DNA of 7,612 nt from an uncultured Lachnospiraceae bacterium (GCA_947175285.1 CAMWMM010000228.1:1-7612); one strand, 5' to 3'; shown: positions 1-5,970, counted from the stretch's first letter. Notes: generated by a model not told the origin, from the letters alone. Translations and numbers: made by a program.

Positions 1-2
1 AA

Positions 3-119
3 GAACTGGCGGATATGGTAAAAGAAGTCAATACCACGCAGGTAGACGTGGGAGAACGCCTGTCCGACCATGTGTATGTTTATAACAGGAGCGAAGAGGT
101 ATTGAAAGTGGCAGCATGA
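3..119 (+). CDS. C-terminal end of an unrecognised protein (partial)
   Basis: Reading in frame from base 3 gives 38 residues, starting ELADMVKEV and ending EVLKVAA, before a TGA stop. The other two forward frames hit stops within this stretch. Base composition is close to even, noticeably richer in GC than the DNA that follows, which fits a gene belonging to the flanking genome or to a larger resident element. No motif is visible in so short a tail and I do not recognise the family. An intrinsic terminator lies about 75 bases downstream, consistent with this being the last gene of its transcript. The start is outside the window. Confidence 0.6.
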   Translation, partial: ELADMVKEVNTTQVDVGERLSDHVYVYNRSEEVLKVAA

Positions 120-192
120 CAGTCATTATCTATGATGATAGAAGTCTGCGGACAGATGGAACATAAATATGATCCATTCTATTATGGAAAGA

Positions 193-237
193 GAAAAAAG
201 ATATGCAGCGGAAAACAATGTCTGTATATCTTTTTTT
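193..237 (+). terminator. Intrinsic terminator after the left partial gene
   Basis: A 15-bp stem pairs 194-208 with 222-236 (one G-U pair), closing a 13-base loop. The descending arm ends in a run of seven T (231-237), matched by an A run on the ascending side, so the hairpin could also work on the opposite strand. It closes the transcript that ends at 119. Confidence 0.7.
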
Positions 238-300
238 ATTACAATTACATTTTATGGTTATAACATAATGAATCCAAAGACTGACATGGGAGACATAAGT

Positions 301-360
301 GTGTCGGAACAGGATAAGCTGTGTTGAACTGTAATAAACCGTATAGAACTGTTTTTAAAG
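301..360. repeat. Three imperfect 20-bp direct repeats
   Basis: Units begin at 301, 321 and 341. Each starts GTGT or GTAT and carries GAAC at unit position 6 or 7; units two and three both contain GAACTGT and match at 13 of 20 positions. A further GAAC lies at 360. The regular spacing of about two helical turns suggests a phased protein-binding array. It lies 40-100 bases upstream of the small helix-turn-helix gene at 400, so autoregulation, integrase arm-site binding or recombination control are all possible. No consensus is recognised. Confidence 0.45.
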
Positions 361-399
361 AACAATTCCATAATAATTATAGAAAGGGAGATGACAAAA

Positions 400-573
400 A
401 TGCTCAATAATACATCGGATGTATTAACATTAAAAGAAATGATGAAAGTGTTGAAGATTGGGAAAAATACCGCTCTGAAACTAATCCATGAAAATGTTAT
501 AGAAGGACATATGGTTGGCGGTAAGTGGCTGATTTTTAAGGAGGATGTGGAGGAATATATTCTCCGCTCATAA
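400..573 (+). CDS. Small excisionase-type helix-turn-helix protein
   Basis: The 57-residue product has the layout of the HTH_17/excisionase-like DNA-binding family: a first helix with LTLKEMMKVLKIG, a recognition helix KNTALKLIHENVI, then the short wing GHMVGGKWLIFKEDVEEYI. Proteins of this type bind DNA and act as excisionases (recombination directionality factors) or small transcription regulators. An in-frame ATG three codons earlier (391) abuts the GGGAG Shine-Dalgarno (386-390) with no spacer, so the ATG at 400, nine bases from it, is the better start. The gene is monocistronic: repeats lie upstream and a hairpin follows its stop. It converges with another gene of the same family at 647-820. 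Whether it belongs to the mobile element or to the flanking DNA is unclear. Confidence 0.8.
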   Translation: MLNNTSDVLTLKEMMKVLKIGKNTALKLIHENVIEGHMVGGKWLIFKEDVEEYILRS

Positions 574-588
574 TCAGAATATGGGAGC

Positions 589-623
589 AGGCATAGTCCA
601 ATATGAATGGCTATGCCTTTCTT
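589..623 (+). terminator. Hairpin terminator between two convergent HTH genes
   Basis: A 10-bp stem (589-598 with 609-618, one G-U pair) closes a 10-base loop and is followed by a weak U-rich tail (TTTCTT). It lies 15 bases past the stop of the 400-573 gene. The opposite strand has no U run after the hairpin, so it probably serves only the forward gene. Confidence 0.55.
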
Positions 624-646
624 ATGTGTGTGGATGAGGATCTTGG

Positions 647-820
647 TTAATTGTCCATTACATGAGAAATATATGTTTCCAGATCCTTTTTGCGGACGAG
701 GATTTTCTGTCCAATTTTACCAGATTTAATTTTTTTTGTTCTTATTAGCTTATAAGCTGTAGTTTTACCGATACCCAGTTCATGGCAGATATCATTGACT
801 GTTAATAGCTCTTTATTCAT
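647..820 (-). CDS. Second small excisionase-type helix-turn-helix protein (57 aa)
   Basis: Reading the reverse strand from the ATG at 820 gives 57 residues: start MNKELLTVNDICHELGIG, recognition helix KTTAYKLIRTKKI, wing SGKIGQKILVRKKDLETYI, end SHVMDN. This is the same HTH_17/excisionase-like fold as the genes at 400 and 5787, with the family pattern of a helix-turn-helix ending in LG-IGKTTAYKLI followed by a basic wing. A Shine-Dalgarno (AGAAAGGGG) lies 8 bases upstream of the start. Just beyond it is a perfect inverted repeat (845-861), placed to act as an operator. The gene is divergent from the mobilization operon, so its product could regulate it; that is inference from position. It is short enough to be missed by length-filtered gene callers. 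Confidence 0.82.
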   Translation of the reverse strand: MNKELLTVNDICHELGIGKTTAYKLIRTKKIKSGKIGQKILVRKKDLETYISHVMDN

Positions 821-844
821 AAGTATACCCCTTTCTGTTATTTG

Positions 845-861
845 ATATTATTCGATAATAT
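845..861. promoter_or_regulatory. 7-bp perfect inverted repeat, candidate operator
   Basis: ATATTAT and ATAATAT flank a TCG spacer. The site lies 25 bases upstream of the start of the reverse-strand HTH gene (820) and on the far side from the mobilization genes. Its position suits an autoregulatory operator. A very similar palindrome occurs at 7297-7311 just past the integrase gene. Confidence 0.4.
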
Positions 862-1023
862 TGTGCATCATTTACTATATTGTTTGTGATTAATTTTTTA
901 TTATTTGCATTAACAATCAATTAAAAAAGTATTACATAAAATCAAGATAATTTTGAAGTTAATGCTCGTTAAGTTGTTGGGCAGAATATGGAAAGGAGAT
1001 GGAAGAAAGATATTTATTTTGCG

Positions 1024-1054
1024 TATCCTGTTAATAGAAGTAAACAACAGGATG
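1024..1054. other. Candidate origin of transfer (oriT) with P-type nic consensus
   Basis: An 8-bp perfect inverted repeat (1025-1032 with 1046-1053, 13-base loop) contains TATCCTG followed by T on the plus strand (1024-1031). This matches the YATCCTG/Y nic consensus of IncP-type (MOBP) origins such as RP4 and R64. Because of the symmetry, the minus strand of the other arm reads CATCCTG followed by T (1054-1047) and also fits. The site lies about 55 bases upstream of the MobC-like gene and its MOBP-type relaxase, the usual place for an oriT. The predicted cut lies between 1030 and 1031 on the plus strand, or between 1048 and 1047 on the minus strand. The motif match and position are seen; function is inferred. 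Confidence 0.6.
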
Positions 1055-1109
1055 AAAATTTGAACAAAATAAGAAAGATAATAGTAGAAATTTAAAGGAG
1101 GAGCCTATA

Positions 1110-1400
1110 ATGAAAAATAAAGTTAAAAAGAAAGAAACTTTAAAGAATTCCATTATATCAATAAGATTTGATGAAAAGTCAAAGAAAATGATTGAAAAGC
1201 GAGCTAAAAAGCTGAATATGAGCATTTCAGATTATATTAGAGAATGTTGCCTTGCAGGAATGAACACTGAAAGCGACATGCAGCGAATTAGTATGATGAC
1301 GGTAATTGGTCAGGAAATATGTAATTATATAGAAAAAAATTACAATGGTGATGATTTTCTTGAAGAGAAGGTGAATAAAATATGGTTCAGTTTGTTATAA
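1110..1400 (+). CDS. mobC: MobC-like ribbon-helix-helix relaxosome accessory protein
   Basis: The 96-residue basic protein has a lysine-rich N-terminus, then a beta-strand/helix-turn-helix layout of the ribbon-helix-helix fold (about residues 14-50): strand SIISIRFD, helix 1 EKSKKMIEKRAKKLN, turn MSISD, helix 2 YIRECCLAGM. Proteins of this type bind oriT and help the relaxase melt and nick it (MobC or NikA role). A strong AAAGGAGG (1094-1101) lies 8 bases before the ATG. Its end overlaps the relaxase gene by 19 bases, so the two are translationally coupled, and the candidate oriT lies just upstream. The family call rests on fold pattern plus context; a plain transcription regulator is the alternative. 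Confidence 0.78.
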   Translation: MKNKVKKKETLKNSIISIRFDEKSKKMIEKRAKKLNMSISDYIRECCLAGMNTESDMQRISMMTVIGQEICNYIEKNYNGDDFLEEKVNKIWFSLL

Positions 1401-1876
1401 GAATATTAAATCAATATTCAACCGATAAAGACATCAAAAGCCTATTTGCTTATATTGCTGGTAGAGGAAGCAATGAGGGAACAGAAAGTATAATATCAGT
1501 AGGCGGATATGGAATTTCTAATAAGTATAAAAAAGCAGCAGAGCAGATAATTAAAATTCAGAAATTGTATGGAAAGGATAATGGTCGCCGTTGTTATCAG
1601 ATGATCATTTCTTTTCCGCACCAAATGTCAGACAGGAATCTTGTCATATTGATTGCAGACGCAGTCTCTGACATGATATTTGAGGAGATGCATTATCAAG
1701 TATTTTATGGAGTACATACGTCAACTGATAATCTACATATTCATTTTGCCATTAATGCAGTAAATTATAAATCTGGGAAAAAGTGGCATCAGAGTAATGC
1801 CGAAACCAGAAAATTTACTGAATGGATACGAAAAAGAGTAAGCGGGATATCTGGTAAGGATATTATTTTGAATTAA
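1382..1876 (+). CDS. Minimal MOBP-type relaxase (164 aa)
   Basis: Relaxases nick oriT, stay covalently bound to the 5' end through a tyrosine and pilot the strand into the recipient. The histidine triad motif is clear: H112, D116, H119, H121 and N125 in HTSTDNLHIHFAIN, followed by AVNYKSGKKW as in the Relaxase/Mobilization nuclease family (PF03432). The stretch KLYGKDNGRRCYQMIISF (61-78) matches the family's central strand region. The nucleophile is probably Y24 in LFAYIAG. Family members usually run from about 300 to over 600 residues; this one stops about 40 residues after the motif, so it is essentially the catalytic domain alone. Downstream DNA is AT-rich, non-coding and hairpin-bearing, with no continuation in another frame that I could see. 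It is either a naturally small relaxase or one truncated at its 3' side. The start overlaps the MobC-like gene, with a GAGAAGGTG site upstream. Confidence 0.82.
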   Translation: MVQFVIRILNQYSTDKDIKSLFAYIAGRGSNEGTESIISVGGYGISNKYKKAAEQIIKIQKLYGKDNGRRCYQMIISFPHQMSDRNLVILIADAVSDMIFEEMHYQVFYGVHTSTDNLHIHFAINAVNYKSGKKWHQSNAETRKFTEWIRKRVSGISGKDIILN

Positions 1877-1901
1877 AAAATATTTAATTTTTTATATTAA
1901 A

Positions 1902-1936
1902 CTGTGGAAACCGGAATATATAACCGGTTTCCACGG
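1902..1936. terminator. Strong hairpin between relaxase and convergent cargo gene
   Basis: A perfect 11-bp stem (1904-1914 with 1924-1934), extended by one G-U and one C-G pair to 13 bp, closes a 9-base AT loop. It lies in the 76-bp gap between two convergent genes, so bidirectional termination is likely. Neither side has a clean U run immediately after the stem, unlike a canonical intrinsic terminator, so another role such as a replication or transfer structure stays open. Confidence 0.5.
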
Positions 1937-1952
1937 AGATAAAAAGAAAAAA

Positions 1953-3458
1953 TTAATCTGAATAAAATAAAGGATGATTTTCAAGGGGATAATATTTATA
2001 GTTATCCTGTGTGATTTGTGGCAAAAGCTTTTTATATGTATCAGATTGACTATGGGTTATAGAAGTAGTGTCTTTTAAATAGATATAACTTTTTTGAAAG
2101 AGTTCATAATATTTTTGAATAATTTTACTTTTAGATGGCATATCGCTTGATGTGTAAAGTAAATATGATTTATATATTTGGCATTCCATACTTGCAATTG
2201 CGTCACTGTACTCACATATATCATCACACCATTGGATAATATTATACTTTCCGGCACAGCGCCTATCTTTACCATAAGTATAAACCTCGTAAAATGTTGA
2301 TTTTATAATTTCGTCTAAAAATTCATGTTTAATGAATGGATTTTCGATACGGTTAATATGTTGGTATATTTTTGACAAGAGAGAAAAGTTATTTCTTTTA
2401 TTATCTGAGTTATTAAAATCCGACAGCTTTTTTCTGATATTAGTGAAGGGATGTGCAGAAAAAGATTCGCAAAAGTAGATGAGGAAGGAACCATTAAAGA
2501 CTGTTTCAAGGGTAAATAAATTAAAGAGATGTTCTGGCGCAGTCATCTCTGTTAAAGATGTAATTGTATAGAGGTATATTTTTTTATAAAATTTAGTTAT
2601 TTTAGAATAATCCTTAATATTTGGATTATTGTAGGTAATATCGTATTTTTGGTTGAAAAAATCTACAGCAACAGAACCATTTAACTCTAAAAGAGCATGT
2701 AATAATTCATCATTAATTGTAGCAAGCATGCGACTGTCTTTCCTGGCTTGCTCCATTGTAATTGAGGGCGGTGTATAGTCATGGGAAAATTTCGGTGATG
2801 TTTTGCGTTTGTCGATAGTTTTTCCATCTTTGCAGTAAGGAGAGAAAGATTTGGGATATATGCTATAAGGACAAAAGCATATACTTTTCCTTAAAGCATA
2901 AGCAAAAGTAGATAATACTTTTGGAAATTTGAAAGGTATATAATTGTTAATACGACGACAGGAAAAGGATTCATTTCTATCAATAACATTACTCGATGTC
3001 ATTTCATTTGTATCCTCGTCATCTTCATCATCTATATCGTCATCCTCATCATCTATATCGTCATCCTCATCATCCATATCATCATCCTCATCATCTATAT
3101 CATCTTCATCCGGGAAAAATAAATCTTTGAAAGGTGAGAAAATGAGACGTTGCTTGATTTCATCAGAACTATCTTTACAATTACTATATTTCATGGAACA
3201 TTCTAACTTGCTTGAAGGGAGAGAGCCAATATATTCCAGACTGTATTTTAATGCATATAAATAGGTACTCAATAAGTCTGGGAGTAGATTATTTTGAAAG
3301 TGTAATCTCTTTTCGGTTTCTGATTCGGCTTCTAATTTGGTTTCTAAAGTAGGTAGCTGAGCTATTTGCTCTTGTATTGATTCACATGGTGGTTTGTGAG
3401 GGTCGCTTAATTGGATTGGCTCTATATTTCTTAATAAATTGATAATATCGTAATACAT
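1953..3458 (-). CDS. Unrecognised 501-residue cargo protein with acidic repeat tract
   Basis: I do not recognise this family. The product is largely helical-looking, with no signal peptide or membrane segment. Residues 117-150 form an almost pure Asp/Glu tract built from DIDDEDD heptads. The part before it (1-116) is hydrophilic. The part after it (about 170-501) is rich in aromatic residues, Lys, Asn and Ser, with a dozen cysteines across the protein, including C194, C196, C401, C411 and C415, but no zinc-finger spacing I can name. A GTG nine codons upstream keeps the frame open, but GGAGG (3464-3468) sits 5 bases before the ATG at 3458, which decides the start. The gene is alone on its strand, converges on the relaxase and has its own promoter-like sequence, the usual setting of accessory cargo. 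Defence, regulatory or nucleic-acid-mimic roles are conceivable but nothing in the sequence proves one. Confidence 0.8.
   Translation of the reverse strand: MYYDIINLLRNIEPIQLSDPHKPPCESIQEQIAQLPTLETKLEAESETEKRLHFQNNLLPDLLSTYLYALKYSLEYIGSLPSSKLECSMKYSNCKDSSDEIKQRLIFSPFKDLFFPDEDDIDDEDDDMDDEDDDIDDEDDDIDDEDDEDTNEMTSSNVIDRNESFSCRRINNYIPFKFPKVLSTFAYALRKSICFCPYSIYPKSFSPYCKDGKTIDKRKTSPKFSHDYTPPSITMEQARKDSRMLATINDELLHALLELNGSVAVDFFNQKYDITYNNPNIKDYSKITKFYKKIYLYTITSLTEMTAPEHLFNLFTLETVFNGSFLIYFCESFSAHPFTNIRKKLSDFNNSDNKRNNFSLLSKIYQHINRIENPFIKHEFLDEIIKSTFYEVYTYGKDRRCAGKYNIIQWCDDICEYSDAIASMECQIYKSYLLYTSSDMPSKSKIIQKYYELFQKSYIYLKDTTSITHSQSDTYKKLLPQITQDNYKYYPLENHPLFYSD
3009..3110 (-). repeat. 21-bp tandem repeat encoding Asp/Glu heptads
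   Basis: Two units are identical (3030-3050 and 3051-3071); a third (3072-3092) differs at two bases; a fourth (3093-3110) is 3 bases shorter; and degenerate copies continue toward 3012. Every unit length is a multiple of three, so gain or loss keeps the cargo gene in frame while changing the acidic tract by whole heptads. It is a candidate variable-number repeat. Confidence 0.85.
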
Positions 3459-3514
3459 ATTTTCCTCCGCATATCGCTTTTTCACTTTTTGTAGGTTTGT
3501 TATAAAAATAAACC

Positions 3515-3544
3515 ATTATAATAATTATTTAAAGATGATGTACA
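3515..3544 (-). promoter_or_regulatory. Promoter candidate for the 501-residue gene
   Basis: On the reverse strand a perfect TATAAT (3515-3520) lies 18 bases downstream of TGTACA (3539-3544), which matches the -35 consensus at four of six positions. The -10 box is about 57 bases before the chosen start codon. Confidence 0.5.
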
Positions 3545-3610
3545 TTATTTTTCTATTTTATTATGAACAGTGTTGAATGTAAATATAAAATAACATTTAT
3601 GTTTAGCTAA

Positions 3611-3646
3611 GGAAATTTCCGAAGTGTATAACTATGATATATCATT
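3611..3646. promoter_or_regulatory. Paired palindromes and promoter-like box in the divergent intergenic region
   Basis: The 263-bp gap 3459-3721 separates divergent genes. On its right side lie a perfect 10-bp palindrome GGAAATTTCC (3611-3620) and a perfect 12-bp palindrome ATGATATATCAT (3634-3645). TATAAC (3627-3632) between them resembles a -10 box, with a poor -35 (TTAGCT) 18 bases upstream. The second palindrome would sit on the start point of such a promoter, as a repressor site does. Its core, TGATATATCATT, recurs at 5732-5743. Confidence 0.4.
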
Positions 3647-3721
3647 CAAAAACTTATTGCTTTTGTCGTTAAGTGAATGTGAATGTAGTTTGCAGAGAAA
3701 AATTTAATTGGAGGTAAAAAT

Positions 3722-4315
3722 ATGAAGAAAAGAGAATTAAAATTTCTTATTGCTAAAGAGGTGGAGGATATGTGGAAGAAAACATCTCCCTCATCATGTT
3801 ATGAAAATAGCAGAATGGAGGAAACTCAGTTCATGAGAGAAGAGGACAGGTTAACGCCTGAAGCGTGTAAACAGTTCTCAGATCGTGCTGAGGAAATTGG
3901 TAGGCAGACGGATGTATATATTGAAAAAGAATTGGCAGCAGTTAATGGAAGAATAGATGTTTTAGAAAGAAAAATGATGAGGGAAGAGCATAAGTTACGG
4001 CATATTAAGAAAGAACACCGGAGTTTACGCCGTGAGAACAAGGAGCTGCGAAAGACAATTAAAGAGCAGTCGGAAGCAATCAAAAAATTACTCGTAATGT
4101 TTAATGAGTTGAAAAGGAAGCAGAAAGACTTGAAAATAGGGGTGAATATGCTTAAAAAAATAATTAAATATATCGCCGTAGGTTTAGGAATTTCAGCTCC
4201 AGAAGATACGTTGAAGGTGATTTGCCAAGAGTTTAGAAGTTTTTATAAAAAGCAGTTCGGGAAAAAAGGCGCGCGAGAAAGATATATTGATACTACCTAC
4301 AAGGTGCTAGAATGA
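3722..4315 (+). CDS. Coiled-coil protein of unknown function
   Basis: The 197-residue product is very rich in Lys, Arg and Glu. A heptad-like coiled coil covers about residues 58-138, from EEIGRQTDVYIEKELAAV through repeated charged stretches (RIDVLERKMMREEHKL, ENKELRKTIKEQ) to FNELKRKQKDL. A short hydrophobic segment IIKYIAVGLGIS (147-158) follows, too short and isolated to call a membrane helix with confidence, then a basic C-terminal tail. GGAGG (3710-3714) sits 7 bases before the ATG. It is first in a two-gene unit with the ATPase 48 bases downstream, so a scaffold, loader or partner role for that ATPase is plausible. I do not recognise the family. Confidence 0.75.
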   Translation: MKKRELKFLIAKEVEDMWKKTSPSSCYENSRMEETQFMREEDRLTPEACKQFSDRAEEIGRQTDVYIEKELAAVNGRIDVLERKMMREEHKLRHIKKEHRSLRRENKELRKTIKEQSEAIKKLLVMFNELKRKQKDLKIGVNMLKKIIKYIAVGLGISAPEDTLKVICQEFRSFYKKQFGKKGARERYIDTTYKVLE

Positions 4316-4363
4316 TGAATTTGTATCAAAATAGCAAGTAAAATATGAAATGGGGTGCATATT

Positions 4364-5668
4364 ATGCAAGGACTACAGGATTTTTCTCAAGGAAAAGGAT
4401 ATTTGATAGGGAAAAAAATATTTTTTAAATGTGCAACATCAGAGGTAGTGCAAGTTAAAGATAATTCAGGAGTTCTATTAAAAAGAAGTCCTGACTATAG
4501 CAAGAGAGAATTGCTACAGCAGGCTTCTTCATTTATTACTTTAAAACATGGTGTTACAGAGATACTATTTTATTATTCTTTGTTACCTATTGTATCTATG
4601 TTTCTTGGTGTATTGGGTATTTTCCCTAATATGATTTTAGTGATAACAGGACGTATGGGGAATTTTAAGACAACACTGGCAAGAATAGTTACATTTATTT
4701 TGGAGCAAGAAGAACTGCAGGAAGTGCCGTTTTATCTCTTGCCGAAGACGAAGGTGTTAGAAGAGAAAATGAAATTATTAACAGGCATGAATTTATTAAT
4801 TGATGATGTTTTTTTGTCGGCGACCCAATATGGCAACAACCGGAAAGCTGATCTGTTAAATATCATTGCAAGGTATGGAGATAAAAAATGGTATAAAACT
4901 GGAATTATCATTACTGCTGAACAAATGCCAGAAAAACTTATATTAAGTGGGAGAGATCGTATATTCCAATTGGATATTCCAGATTTGAAATCGGAAGAAA
5001 AAGCGGAATTATGGAAAAAATGCGGATGCATACCGGATTATATGATGGCTCAAGTATCAGAGTGTTTTGTACAAAGTTTAATGGAGAATTATGACTCCGT
5101 TATAAAGGATATCGAATATTTTTTGCAAAAATATCAGTATCCGGAAGGACTTAATGCAGATACACGAATTGCAGATCATGTCAAATATATGCAATTGGTG
5201 GAATTCCTTTACAGAAAATACATGTGTAATGGAGACGAAGCATATAGTGCGCGAGAACAATTTGAAAGTGTTTTATATGAGAAAGCAGTTAGACAACATA
5301 AGGAAATTCGTTTTGCAATTCATGAGCAAAAAATTGATTATGTACGAGAGATCTATAAAATGCTAAACAGCGATAACATGTATCTGGTGATGGTAAGTAA
5401 TAGGCGGTTCTATGCACCAGACGGAAAGAACTTTCTTATTGAGTATGGGCGATACTATGTAACTGGTTCTGCGTTGTATTATGGAATGATTAAGTATTTG
5501 GGACGAACAATTAGCCGGAAAGTGCTTTCGGATGCATTATTTGATGCAGGAGTATTAGAAACAGATAACAGCGGTGGAAGAACGCAAAAGACTTATTGGA
5601 ATAGAAGGCATTATGTAATTTCGCGCCAAGTAATTGAAGCATACTGCGATATAAGCGATAAAGGGTAG
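4364..5668 (+). CDS. P-loop ATPase, possibly a replication or maintenance helicase
   Basis: The 434-residue product has a Walker A motif TGRMGNFKTT (residues 95-104, Lys102), a Walker B motif MNLLIDDVF (142-150, Asp147 and Asp148), a sensor-like IIITAE (181-186) and an arginine-rich GRDRIFQLDIP (196-206). This order, with W176 and the TAE strand, recalls the DUF927-type or related helicase-like ATPases found in phage-like and integrative elements, but the assignment is tentative. The C-terminal part (about 320-425) looks like a winged-helix or DNA-binding region (GRTISRKVLSDALFDAGVL, then a basic stretch). A GTG three codons upstream (4355) overlaps the GGGG Shine-Dalgarno (4352-4355), so the ATG at 4364, 8 bases from it, is preferred. 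It follows the coiled-coil gene by 48 bases and probably shares its transcript. No primase or Rep catalytic motif is seen. Confidence 0.75.
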   Translation: MQGLQDFSQGKGYLIGKKIFFKCATSEVVQVKDNSGVLLKRSPDYSKRELLQQASSFITLKHGVTEILFYYSLLPIVSMFLGVLGIFPNMILVITGRMGNFKTTLARIVTFILEQEELQEVPFYLLPKTKVLEEKMKLLTGMNLLIDDVFLSATQYGNNRKADLLNIIARYGDKKWYKTGIIITAEQMPEKLILSGRDRIFQLDIPDLKSEEKAELWKKCGCIPDYMMAQVSECFVQSLMENYDSVIKDIEYFLQKYQYPEGLNADTRIADHVKYMQLVEFLYRKYMCNGDEAYSAREQFESVLYEKAVRQHKEIRFAIHEQKIDYVREIYKMLNSDNMYLVMVSNRRFYAPDGKNFLIEYGRYYVTGSALYYGMIKYLGRTISRKVLSDALFDAGVLETDNSGGRTQKTYWNRRHYVISRQVIEAYCDISDKG

Positions 5669-5731
5669 ATTTTTGCACTGCGACTCGTAGTTGAATAAAA
5701 GAATGCTGCCAAGTAAATCCAATATATGAAC

Positions 5732-5743
5732 TGATATATCATT
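5732..5743. promoter_or_regulatory. Second copy of the TGATATATCATT palindromic site
   Basis: The 12 bases are identical to 3635-3646 and include a perfect 10-bp palindrome. The site lies 55 bases upstream of the excisionase-like gene, in the 118-bp gap after the ATPase gene. The same site upstream of two separate transcription units suggests a shared regulator. Confidence 0.4.
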
Positions 5744-5786
5744 TTTAGGAATGTATTCATAAAAATAGTAGCGGGAGGTGAGAAGA

Positions 5787-5963
5787 ATGCTTTTAGGAAC
5801 AAAGGATTTACAGAAAGAGCTAAATGTAGGGCGTGACCGAGCATATAACTTAATGCACGCAAAAGGTTTCCCATCCATCAAAATAGGGAGGCGGTATTAT
5901 GTAGCGCCAGAGGAACTGCAAAAATGGATTCAACGGTATACATATCGCGAATTTAAATTATGA
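5787..5963 (+). CDS. xis: Excisionase-like helix-turn-helix protein next to the integrase
   Basis: The 58-residue product has the HTH_17/excisionase-like fold: LGTKDLQKELNVG, recognition helix RDRAYNLMHAKGF, wing PSIKIGRRYYVAPEELQKWIQ. Being directly upstream of the integrase gene, it is the best candidate for the directionality factor that drives excision. GGGAGG (5773-5778) lies 8 bases before the ATG at 5787; an in-frame GTG at 5778 overlaps that site and is unlikely to be the start. Its TGA stop at 5961-5963 overlaps an ATG in the integrase frame, but the integrase has a better start further on. Of the three small HTH genes in the window, this one has the strongest contextual case for excisionase. 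Confidence 0.82.
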   Translation: MLLGTKDLQKELNVGRDRAYNLMHAKGFPSIKIGRRYYVAPEELQKWIQRYTYREFKL

Positions 5964-5970
5964 ATTATAA

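Noticed and set aside
116..166. A 16-codon frame whose ATG overlaps the TGA of the left partial gene.
   Set aside because: It is very short, shows no recognisable motif, and a second frame over the same DNA is equally open; not enough to call a gene.
988..1095. A 35-codon forward ORF running across the oriT candidate and ending just before the mobC ribosome-binding site.
   Set aside because: It has no ribosome-binding site at a usable distance, and the hairpin and nic consensus explain the DNA better.
3009..3110. The regular repeat was considered as a CRISPR-like array.
   Set aside because: Units are contiguous with no spacers and lie in frame within a coding sequence.
2944..3264. Forward ORF rich in serine opposite the cargo gene.
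   Set aside because: It is the antisense shadow of the Asp/Glu tandem repeat and has no ribosome-binding site.
967..3672. Shared TCGTTAAGT upstream of the mobilization operon and of the coiled-coil gene.
   Set aside because: A single 9-base match in AT-rich intergenic DNA, without symmetry or a matching promoter position, is not convincing.
5669..5690. Possible terminator after the ATPase gene.
   Set aside because: Only a 6-bp stem with a 3-base loop and no following U run.
5555..5881. Two overlapping reverse ORFs (108 and 87 codons) across the end of the ATPase gene and the xis gene.
   Set aside because: They are antisense to well-supported genes with good start signals and show no family pattern.
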